64,000 bases of DNA from Hexactinellida sp. DTS-2022 (lineage: Eukaryota; Porifera; Hexactinellida), in assembly GCA_028753945.1 (NCBI GenBank), contig JAPNXP010000004.1:3038001-3102000 (forward strand). The letters are read 5' to 3'. Position numbers and translations under genes: made by a program. Positions 55,956 through 64,000 of the stretch are shown here, piece after piece. The stretch's first letter is position 1. Each line of letters opens with the position of its first letter. The notes beneath the pieces are model-generated. The model did no database searches and was not told the DNA's origin. It saw only the letters and a list, made by a program, of their open reading frames with translations.

Positions 55956-58900
55956 TTAGTTAATATCAGCTAAGTATTTATCACACATTTCGTTGCAAAT
56001 TCCTGTAAAGTTATCAGAAATAAGGGGTAATTTGATAAAATAATGAACTGTTTGCTGTGAAAATGAATCTTCAGGGTGATAGTGCTTCTGAATTGTAGTA
56101 ATTATTTTCAGAAAAAGTACAAGATTTTTTGAGATCTCATTGATAACAAGGAAATCTCTTGTATGATAATTTTCAAAATTCAATAGTGAAATACGTACAC
56201 ATAATGACCTGACGCCCTGAAAAAGATCATCTAACTCAGAACTAGAACATTTATTTCCATTCAACAGCTTGTTAATAGTCTCGTAAATACGAATATAATC
56301 CAAAAATATTGAACCTTCGAATTCCCAACTCTGTATTTGATTTGTTCTCCCCTGATACTCGATAAGTCGCAATTTTTCTTTCAGTGGGTGCAGTTTATCA
56401 TCGATAATATAGGGAAAAACAAATTTCTGCATTAAAATTTCATGAGCAATATTCGCCTCATTAGCTTGAATTGAACAATTAAAAAAAATATTATAATTTC
56501 TCATATAATAGGCTAAACTTGACTTATAATGAAATAAAGTTTTATTATCAAAAAATAAACTTTCAGTAACGAATAACTCATTAGGAGATAATGAATACTC
56601 TCTTGAACATTCCTTTTCGACAATATAATTAATGGCAGGTAGCTTGTGAGCTGACGGTGGTAAGAACAGCAATATAAGAATTGCAAAATGCCAATAACCT
56701 AATAAAATAAGCTGGTCAGCATAGTTAATTACAATATGTGATTGCAAAACACTGCCGCAAAATTCTAATCCGTTTAATGCTAATAATAATTCAAAAGAAA
56801 GTGAATAATCGAGTAAATAGCTGGTATACCCAGAAACATTAAATAATGTGGTGGGACAAATATCGTCTAGATACGCTTTGGCTATCAGAGTATAGAATAT
56901 ATCAAAACTAGAATTTCTCGTGGATGAAAGTTTGTCAGAATGTAATGGAAGTGGTTTGGGCAATTGTCTGTTTATACAATAGTTCTTATAACAAATAAAC
57001 GAACTGAAAACAGGAGTATTAGGGGCTTCAATAAAACGCAGCAATAGTAAAAGAGATTGCAACCAATTCATTTGGAAATAAAAATCAAAAATTGGCTGTA
57101 AAGAGATGGTCCTAAAATTTCCGCTGAGTAACCCATAAATGAATAAGCGAATAGGTGAAAAATACTCTGTTGCCGAGTGTGAAGCCCAAAATGACAGTTG
57201 CGCTTGGAAATGAACTTTACATTTTGATGTCGGAGCATTAATCCCTTGGCTAATTGAGAGAGCTAATTGGTAATCAGAGTGTAAAACTGCAATTGATGAA
57301 GCATTATCAATATTACCAACAGTCAACTCAAATAAAATGTTGAATAAATATAATTCTGACTGGTCATTGGTTTTAATCTTTCTGAATGATAAATTAATTT
57401 CAGAGAGCCAATTGATAAAATCATCAAGGTATTCAATCGAGGATGAATATGTTCTTGGAAAATTACTTGAAAAATCAACATCGTTATACCATAATATTGA
57501 TACCAGCTTCCAAATGTTATCTGAGTATAAAGAGTAATTTTCTGTATATTGTGATTGAATTTTATTAAAAAAATGATTAAATTTTGAACAAACTAGGTAG
57601 GTAAATAAATCAAAATTGTTTGCCATGGAAAGTTTAAGATAATTATGTCCTGGGCTTTGTAGCAATGTATTAACCAAAGTGTCTAGTAGAGAAATAGATG
57701 AGTAGTTTTTGTTGAATGGTGAACATCTCATTAAGATGACAGAAAACTTTGGAAAAATACGGTTACTAGATGGTAGAGACAATGACAATAATGCATTATG
57801 TCCCCAACATGGGCGATAACTACGATTAATCAAACATGAAGAATCTGCAGTATATCTTATACGCTGATGAATAATAGATTCGCTAGCAAGTACAATGGAT
57901 ATAGACTTAAAAATCAGAGGTTTAGGTAAATTGTAATCGGCAATGATAAGAGAAGTATAATGAACAGACTTGTGATAAGATTTAAGAATATCCAAAGGTT
58001 GAGGATTAAGATCAGGAAATGATATGAAATTGCATTCAGAACTATCCTTTGAAGCAATAAAATTATTTTGAAAAAATAATTGCCTCATTGATGAATTTTC
58101 AGCAGTGAGCTTGAAGAGATCAAGATTGGTTGACTTGTTTCCGGGTAAGAACATATTATTCCAATTTGTTTGATCTGTAGATTGAATAACCCCATTCATT
58201 TTACTAGCTGTTTTTGGTTTTGTAATTACCTTGGATAAAGATGTTCCCATTTTAATATCAGTGTTAATTTGATCATTATCTTCATCTCCATCACTAGAGT
58301 CTGAAATTAGTAATTTATATTTCGAAAAATGTTCCACTCTGAACTTCCATATACCGTAATGAATATCATAGTCAATAAACTGTGCACCAAGCTTTTCAGT
58401 ACTTTTTTCTACTTTCTCATAATATCTTGATGATAATATCCGGACTGGATCGTGAATGGCTTGTCTTGTGGACTTGTCAATTGGCCAAACCTCATATAAG
58501 GATACTATAGCTTCCTTATTCAACCCAATTCCATACTTTGGTTTGTTTGATTCAATAGGATAGACAGTAACCTCTCTTCTTTCAATAAACACAATTTGGT
58601 CTAGATCTAAACCAGTGATATCAGTACTCCCAGGGAATTGAATCTGCCCAAAACCGTTTCGAATAATAGTAAATTCCCGTACTATAAGCTTTAAGTTATG
58701 TGAAACAAGATCAATAATATCCCTACAAGATGGCACAGTTGAATAGTCAGAACGAGTTAAGGACAAAAGCACATGCTGAATATGATGATCATCTATTAGT
58801 GAAGATTCTAGATCACTAATTTTGAGATTTTGTTCTTCGGGACGAGTTTCTAGTTGTGGAATAGTTGAATTAGTTTCAACAATCTGATGTTGAGATATAT

Positions 58901-60653
58901 TTGGTGAAGATTCTCCCAAATTATCATGGTGTTCACTAGAATGTATAATTTGAATTTTTGCATTGATTGATGGAGTGTCAAGAATAGAATCATCAAAATT
59001 TAAGGAATCATGACAATTTTTGCTAGTCAACTTCAAATTCTTTACAGACAATTTACGAGAAACTAATAATTTACTATCGAAGTAATGTTGACTAACAGGT
59101 GGATTATCCAATCGATGAAAAAAGATAGAACTCTGAACATCATGTGCATTATTACACAATTGGGTCGATTGTAATTTCATCTTAAAGATATTTCCAGATG
59201 GAGCAGTTTTTCGAAAATTCAGTGTGGGTTTGTCGGAGAGAATGCTAATATCATTTGTTCGTTTCTCTACACCTAAATTTTCGACTGTTTGTTTAGCATC
59301 TCTGAAAAGTTGAGAATCGCCGAAAGGGATTCGAGCCAATATGAGAAGTTGTCTTTCAAGATTATCAGGCGTTTCACTACCGTTTATAATCGAATTTCTA
59401 ACATGCTCGGCTTGTATGGGATTTAATTGACAACTTGGATTAACTAAAGAGTTGTTAAGAACAAATGGAGTAGAAGTTTTGGGGAGTGAAAGATCAAAAG
59501 GTTTGGGGGGGAAACCAACAAGTTGTGTATTTAGAGAACTCGATTGTAATCCTGTTGAGTGTGCAGATGGTTGTCCAGATAATAAGCTCACAGGTTTTCC
59601 TAGCTGAGTATTAAAATTCTGTCCAAAGCTAAAACCAATATTATTGTTTAATGGTCCATTCGAAGTTTTGGAACCAAAAAAGTTTGAAATGGGTTGGGAA
59701 GTGAAAACACTAGCTGGTTGAATGGACTGATTAAGATATGCCGAATTATGACTCGTACTAGGCATTAATGTGGAAAATTGATTCCCAATTTGTTGAGGAA
59801 ATAAACTGGAGTTTGAAGCTAATGAAGTAGAACCAAATAACGCATTAGAGTTGTTTGAAAGCGGTTTAGTTCCTTGCGAGACCTGGGTAAAAAGTGATGG
59901 GGCTTGTGGTTTGGTTGTAAACAGACCAGAACTTTGCGGAGAAAATTGGTTATTAGAATGCACAGGATTATTCATATAATTAAATAATCCTTTTGCAGAA
60001 GGATTATTGGTGGACAGTGTAGAAAAAATTCCCGGCTGAACACTTGTTTGAGACAAAAAACCTACATTAGCAACACCTTTTCTTCCAGCAACATAATCTT
60101 CATATCTAAGCTCTTCCAAACTTTTATTTTCATATTCTTTCATAGCGGGTATACACTCTAATCTAACTTGTACATTGACTTGTGTACCTCCCTTCATTAC
60201 AGAGTCTGAAGACTGAACTGCTCTGAAAGGAATAGGAGTCCCTGGTCCAGTGGAATTAGAATATATTGAAGTTTGTTGGAAGAGATTTCCAGCAGTAGAT
60301 TGTGCTGGAAAACCAATTGGTCCTGGCTTAGAATTACTAGAAAAAATATTTGATGTATTAGTGTTAGAAAATATACTAGAGGGAGTAGTAGGATTGAGAT
60401 TACTAGTAGAAAATAGTCCAACACGAGGAGAGTTAGAAAAAAAAGAATTATTGTGAGGGGCAGAAAAAGTTGATCCAAATAAGGTGTTTGCGCTACCAAG
60501 AGAACTGGCGTTCAATGAACTAGAAAAGTTACCATTAGCATTAGAAACAGAACCAAACAATGTGCGAGGTCCAGAATGCATTGAAACTGAAGTTGAAGCT
60601 TGAGTTTGATTAAATAATAAAAGTGAGGGTATAGAAGAATTGCTATGACTAGT
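55956..60653 (-). CDS. NUP98: Nuclear pore protein Nup98-Nup96 precursor (5' exon not identified)
   Basis: The precursor is cut by itself into Nup98, an FG nucleoporin, and Nup96, a scaffold of the Y complex. Numbering from 60677, residues about 1-160 and 205-440 are Ser/Asn-rich FG regions (TLFGSV, ALFGST, FSFGQN), with few true GLFG units. Residues 165-201 contain the GLEBS-type segment CIPAMKEYENKSLEELRYED, the Gle2/Rae1-binding region. The autoproteolytic domain spans about 645-795, with FTIIRNGFGQIQFPG, VWPIDKSTRQAI and the cleavage triad HFS in VEHFSKYKL; H783-F784-S785 lie at 58331-58323. The remaining 790 or so residues form the helical Nup96 part. The whole is in one exon. TTCCTTTCTCAG ends at 60654 on this strand, so a short first exon probably lies upstream. 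The first in-frame ATG inside the exon is at 60581. Confidence 0.93.
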   Translation of the reverse strand, partial: TSHSNSSIPSLLLFNQTQASTSVSMHSGPRTLFGSVSNANGNFSSSLNASSLGSANTLFGSTFSAPHNNSFFSNSPRVGLFSTSNLNPTTPSSIFSNTNTSNIFSSNSKPGPIGFPAQSTAGNLFQQTSIYSNSTGPGTPIPFRAVQSSDSVMKGGTQVNVQVRLECIPAMKEYENKSLEELRYEDYVAGRKGVANVGFLSQTSVQPGIFSTLSTNNPSAKGLFNYMNNPVHSNNQFSPQSSGLFTTKPQAPSLFTQVSQGTKPLSNNSNALFGSTSLASNSSLFPQQIGNQFSTLMPSTSHNSAYLNQSIQPASVFTSQPISNFFGSKTSNGPLNNNIGFSFGQNFNTQLGKPVSLLSGQPSAHSTGLQSSSLNTQLVGFPPKPFDLSLPKTSTPFVLNNSLVNPSCQLNPIQAEHVRNSIINGSETPDNLERQLLILARIPFGDSQLFRDAKQTVENLGVEKRTNDISILSDKPTLNFRKTAPSGNIFKMKLQSTQLCNNAHDVQSSIFFHRLDNPPVSQHYFDSKLLVSRKLSVKNLKLTSKNCHDSLNFDDSILDTPSINAKIQIIHSSEHHDNLGESSPNISQHQIVETNSTIPQLETRPEEQNLKISDLESSLIDDHHIQHVLLSLTRSDYSTVPSCRDIIDLVSHNLKLIVREFTIIRNGFGQIQFPGSTDITGLDLDQIVFIERREVTVYPIESNKPKYGIGLNKEAIVSLYEVWPIDKSTRQAIHDPVRILSSRYYEKVEKSTEKLGAQFIDYDIHYGIWKFRVEHFSKYKLLISDSSDGDEDNDQINTDIKMGTSLSKVITKPKTASKMNGVIQSTDQTNWNNMFLPGNKSTNLDLFKLTAENSSMRQLFFQNNFIASKDSSECNFISFPDLNPQPLDILKSYHKSVHYTSLIIADYNLPKPLIFKSISIVLASESIIHQRIRYTADSSCLINRSYRPCWGHNALLSLSLPSSNRIFPKFSVILMRCSPFNKNYSSISLLDTLVNTLLQSPGHNYLKLSMANNFDLFTYLVCSKFNHFFNKIQSQYTENYSLYSDNIWKLVSILWYNDVDFSSNFPRTYSSSIEYLDDFINWLSEINLSFRKIKTNDQSELYLFNILFELTVGNIDNASSIAVLHSDYQLALSISQGINAPTSKCKVHFQAQLSFWASHSATEYFSPIRLFIYGLLSGNFRTISLQPIFDFYFQMNWLQSLLLLLRFIEAPNTPVFSSFICYKNYCINRQLPKPLPLHSDKLSSTRNSSFDIFYTLIAKAYLDDICPTTLFNVSGYTSYLLDYSLSFELLLALNGLEFCGSVLQSHIVINYADQLILLGYWHFAILILLFLPPSAHKLPAINYIVEKECSREYSLSPNELFVTESLFFDNKTLFHYKSSLAYYMRNYNIFFNCSIQANEANIAHEILMQKFVFPYIIDDKLHPLKEKLRLIEYQGRTNQIQSWEFEGSIFLDYIRIYETINKLLNGNKCSSSELDDLFQGVRSLCVRISLLNFENYHTRDFLVINEISKNLVLFLKIITTIQKHYHPEDSFSQQTVHYFIKLPLISDNFTGICNEMCDKYLADIN

Positions 60654-60665
60654 CTGAGAAAGGAA
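60654..60665 (-). promoter_or_regulatory. Probable 3' splice site of the NUP98 main exon
   Basis: The minus strand has a pyrimidine-rich TTCCTTTCTCAG at the 5' boundary of homology. No ATG precedes the FG region in frame at this side except internal ones. Confidence 0.55.
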
Positions 60666-61295
60666 CACCCAAATCAATAATTAAGACGGGAAATGAGAAA
60701 ATTTCTAATAAAATTATGAAAAGAAAATTCAAACACAAATCGGATAGTGTACGCAAATTATTATTATTAATTAACGGCAAGGACGGATCCAGGCTAGAAT
60801 TAGTGGGGGGTGCAAATTTATACCATAGCGTAATTATCACTCTAATTTAGCTATCTGTGAAATGTGACAGTCTCTGAGTCCAATCTCATGAAGAGCCCCC
60901 CCCCCCCCCCCCAGTTGGATACGTGACTGATTAATTAATTAAAACCCTAAGCTGGTGGGCGAAAGTGAAAGTTAATTGAATTTCAATTGAAACTGAGTTT
61001 TTTATATTTATACTTCTACACCACAGCCAGCTTCGGGATATCATATTATATATATATATATATATCATATCATATATATATATATATAGTATATATTATA
61101 CTACAACTTATATAATTATTAATTATTAATTAATCGGTGTCCCAATGACAATTTTAAGATTTTTCATAAAATAATAATCAAAATGAAACTAAATTTTCAG
61201 AATAAATTTCACATAATTTCTGTTTTTAGAGTGGGTATGATCTTAAAATTGATAAGGAGACGCAAAATAATATATGGCTAGTTTCTATTGTATGC
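60666..61295. other. NUP98 5' flank with low-complexity tracts
   Basis: It holds a run of about 15 C (60898-60912), the GTTAATTGAATTTCAATTGA segment shared with 12085-12150, and TATATA/ATATCATATCA palindromes at 61035-61095. The missing first exon of NUP98 may be here, but I could not place it. Confidence 0.4.
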
Positions 61296-61610
61296 AGGGG
61301 GTTATCTAGGATTTTCGTGGCTGGCACTTTATTATGGTAGTAGAAATTTTCCGGCACCCTAAAGGTATTAGCCATAATCTGATAATTCAATGATGCGGAA
61401 TTTTGTTAAGGAGGTGAATGCTACGGTGCACAAACAGTTGTTTATCCAAGCATACCTGGACTAGATAATCTGGCCATACACCCGGCACCTAATTAAGTGC
61501 CAACCCGGCACCTAAATCGTTTCGAAAACCACGCACTTTTTGACCACAACTGATGCCTGCCCAGCACCTTAAAGTGCCGGCCAAGCAGCACCTAGATAAA
61601 CCATAGTTGC
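61296..61610. mobile_element. Probable hAT-like MITE
   Basis: CAGGGGGTTATCTAGG at the left and CACCTAGATAAACCATAG at the right are imperfect inverted ends. GGCACCTAA-type strings recur inside. No convincing target duplication was found. Confidence 0.45.
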
Positions 61611-61910
61611 ATTATACGTAACGTATTATACGATAGGTGAACGTATAATGCCATCATACGTAACATAAAATCATCATGCAACGTGTAACGTATAACGATT
61701 TTAACGTATATATGGTCCATTATACGATCCCCGAACGTATAACGTATAATCGTATAATCATAGGCGTAGGCTCCGGTAGGGTTGGTGAGGCCATGGCCCT
61801 ACCAATAATTTGTCAAGAGCCATCATCTTCTATTAAGTATGATGCAAGTTAGCATAAATGGCCCTACCAATCCCCATTCCGCGTCTACGCCCCTGCGTAT
61901 AATGAATGCA
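61611..61910. repeat. TATACGT-rich MITE remnant, host of a nested element
   Basis: CGTATAAT, ATTATACG and AACGTATA recur about twelve times between 61614 and 61758, giving many small hairpins. The element at 61759-61895 is inserted in it. Confidence 0.5.
61759..61895. mobile_element. 137-bp hAT-like MITE with perfect 8-bp duplication
   Basis: It starts CATAGGCGTAGGCTCC and ends GCGTCTACGCCCCTG. CGTATAAT flanks both sides (61751-61758, 61896-61903). Because CGTATAAT is also part of the host repeat, the duplication is slightly less certain. Confidence 0.75.
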
Positions 61911-62794
61911 TCTATGAGATAAACCATGATTGTATGTCTTTACAGTTATTCAGAACTCTCCAAAATTTTTATGCTCCTGAATCGAAGTCGATAAAAATTC
62001 ATCAAAAAATTTTCTAGAAGATTTTATGGTATATTCTTGTTTCGAAAAGGTTCAAAACGTCCCAAACCCGTCTGAAATTCAGCCAGAAGGACACTAAACC
62101 ACGTGGCACCGGTAATTTATAACGAGTATAAATACATTTGTTATATACTAGTAATCCTGGTAAGGCCGTCTAAAATCAGCCGCTGTTAGTGTCCGGAAGT
62201 TAGAACTAAGTTAAATCATCAAATTGGGCCACATTACACTTCCATATATGGTATACAAAATCATACAATGTAAAGGTTCAGGAACGTAGTCCCAGTTTTT
62301 TCCCCATTGAATTTGTCTTGATAAATAGACATACAGTAGTTACATGGCTAGAGCTAGTAGGCTCGACTTCTCATTCGTGAGACAAGGGTCGTTCAGTGGT
62401 ACCTTCCGCCTAAATAAAAGTGAAATTTGAAAAGTTCAAATTTTCAATATTTTTACAGACACTGCGGAAGGATGTTATCTTTCGATGGGACTTTGGTTTT
62501 CATCGATACGACGATTATTTCCAAAGTCAGGAACGTTTTAGTGGAGCGGGCTTTTATTTTACAACTCGGTTATATCACACCAAAGGTCTTGAACACGGTA
62601 AAACTAACTAGTAATTGTGATAACATTGTTTCAAAACTCAGACATTTGATAGTCCGAGGAAATTCCTGCAAAACTCAACAATTATTTTTTTAAATAGCAA
62701 AGGTTATAGCATATTTAGGGTACAAATTCTTAACCAATTTGTAACTCAGAGAGGAAAAGAGATAAATTCAAGCTGGGCTAGTAGTCCAGCGGCA
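61911..62794. other. Intergenic with a coding-like stretch of unknown type
   Basis: A plus-strand frame at about 62454-62693 (MLSFDGTLVFIDTTIISKVR) looks protein-like but has no motif I recognise. It may belong to the same decayed element as repeat Y. Confidence 0.3.
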
Positions 62795-63315
62795 TAGCTA
62801 TAAAATTTCAACTGATTGTTCATTTTTTTGATAAAAGCACCAAAATTTCGACACATGTGATATAGTGCGAACATTTTTGGATATTGAGGCAATTGAAAGA
62901 GTGTCTCTATTGACCATGACAGCTCGCTATATCACAAAAAAGAGGACAAAAGAGGGGTCACTCGATTGGGTAAGGACACAATTGGAGAATGGAGTTTTTG
63001 ACACATTCCTGATACAATCCAGCGTTGCTATGGAAAAAATTCTTCCAATTATGTTCATGTAATATATCAAATTATCGGAAATTTTACTTGGAAATCGAAT
63101 TCAACAATAAAAAGATGATATAACTCAATTTGAACAAGTTTTCATGGGAAACAAGTCCGGCGAACACTATCGGACGTGGTTACTTTGGCGAGCTGTCATG
63201 GCCGATATAGACACTCTTTCAATTGCTTCAATATCCAAAAATGTTCGCATTATATCAGAGTACATTTGTACAAATTTTGGTGCTTTTATCAAAAAAAGGA
63301 ACAATTGTAGGTTGT
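62795..63315. repeat. Foldback built from repeat Y
   Basis: About 62795-62930 is the reverse complement of 63180-63315 (TTTTTGGATATTGAGGCAAT and its mirror). 63035-63315 is repeat Y copy 2, matching 50775-51065. Confidence 0.7.
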
Positions 63316-64000
63316 GCCGCTGCACTATAGTGAAAAATTATCGCATAAATGGTTTCCCATATGTAAATAGTACATTTTATGAGCCTAGGACGCACAGTTT
63401 TCGACCTGACCATATATGGGCATGGAAATACAACCAATTTTGATGACACATGCAAATTTGTATCTCCTAAACGGTAGACTCTAGAGCTTAGCTCTAAATG
63501 TCTATTCACAATGATATATAATCTCTAAATCATTGCAATGGCAAATATCACTCAAAACCAAATGGTTACCGTGCTATAAATTTGAATGCCCATATATGGA
63601 GGTGTCATGTGACCATCAAAAGATGGTAAATCCAAATTTAAAAGAGAGCTGGAGCTTAGTTCTAACTTTCTGACACTATTAGTGGATGAATTCCAGCAGT
63701 ATAGACTACTATAATTCCTTTATGGAACAATATTCTTCTTTGTAGTCATGTTATAATTTGTCTCTGCCACCTTAAAACCACCTTAACAAATCATAGCATG
63801 CCACAATTTTTAAAGCTTAACTGTAGACTGCCTAACTGATACACGTTGTAACAGGAGAAAACAGGTCTATATAATCATCCAAATTTCGTGAAATTTCGGA
63901 TTCAGACATGGTTTTGTCTTCTCAATCGATTTCAATCAAAAAATCAAAATTTTCAGAATTCGTTATGATGACATAGCATAAAGGTGAACTGCTCCACTTG
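63316..64000. other. Intergenic to window end, no gene recognised
   Basis: CCATATATGGGCATGG near 63410 and GCCCATATATGGAGG near 63590 form a small inverted pair. No coding region is seen. Confidence 0.35.

Noticed and set aside
60582-60677. Extension of NUP98 beyond the exon boundary from a TTG codon
   Set aside because: TTG starts are not expected here, and a clear splice acceptor lies at 60654.
1-64000. tRNA, rRNA, CRISPR arrays, bacterial promoters or operons
   Set aside because: No cloverleaf with A and B boxes, rRNA core, spaced identical repeats or operon-like gene runs were seen on either strand by eye.

Overview
The window reads as one stretch of an AT-rich, transposon-laden animal nuclear genome. 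There is no bacterial operon structure, rRNA, tRNA or CRISPR array. The two best genes are conserved eukaryotic nuclear genes: a CstF-50 (CSTF1) homologue and a Nup98-Nup96 homologue. The repeat content (hAT, Tc1/mariner, Tigger/pogo, piggyBac, Merlin, P-like, Ty3/gypsy and non-LTR elements) and a broken DENND10-like copy fit an invertebrate metazoan. I cannot name the species. The stop codons are standard, and both large genes have most or all of their coding sequence in one long exon.

Layout. 1-0.5 kb: end of a Ty3/gypsy pol and its 3' LTR. 0.5-9 kb: decayed Tc1-like and Merlin transposases, two unrecognised decayed coding segments, and a 245-bp repeat in inverted copies. 9.8-12.6 kb: the CSTF1 gene, flanked by short inverted repeats and small hAT MITEs. 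13-27 kb: nested inverted-repeat elements, many with exact 8-bp target duplications. 26.8-28.5 kb: a Tigger-like element interrupted by a TTAA-flanked element. 28.5-29.7 kb: an unrecognised two-part gene. 30.7-32.7 kb: a 323-bp satellite array of six units. 33.6-36.7 kb: an 18-bp coding-like minisatellite, then a TTAA-flanked 2-kb element carrying an 83-bp array. 37.8-41.6 kb: a broken piggyBac transposase. 41.8-43.0 kb: a broken DENND10-like gene copy with a MITE inside it. 43-47.8 kb: nested MITEs, a coiled-coil relic and a gypsy RT fragment. 47.8-51.8 kb: a P-element/THAP9-like transposase relic on the minus strand, split by a tandemly duplicated LINE tail. 53-56 kb: a MITE and quiet sequence. 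56-60.7 kb: NUP98-96 on the minus strand. 60.8-64 kb: MITEs and a foldback repeat.

Function. CstF-50 acts in mRNA 3'-end cleavage, and Nup98-Nup96 builds the nuclear pore. They are independent housekeeping genes about 44 kb apart, and nothing links them functionally. Most of the remaining DNA is transposon-derived. The most distinctive features are roughly twenty different non-autonomous hAT-like elements with recognisable 8-bp duplications, none accompanied by a hAT transposase in the window; a P-like transposase relic; and several coding-like segments of unknown identity (2560-2880, 8393-8717, 28539-29737, 33600-34090, 45135-45600).
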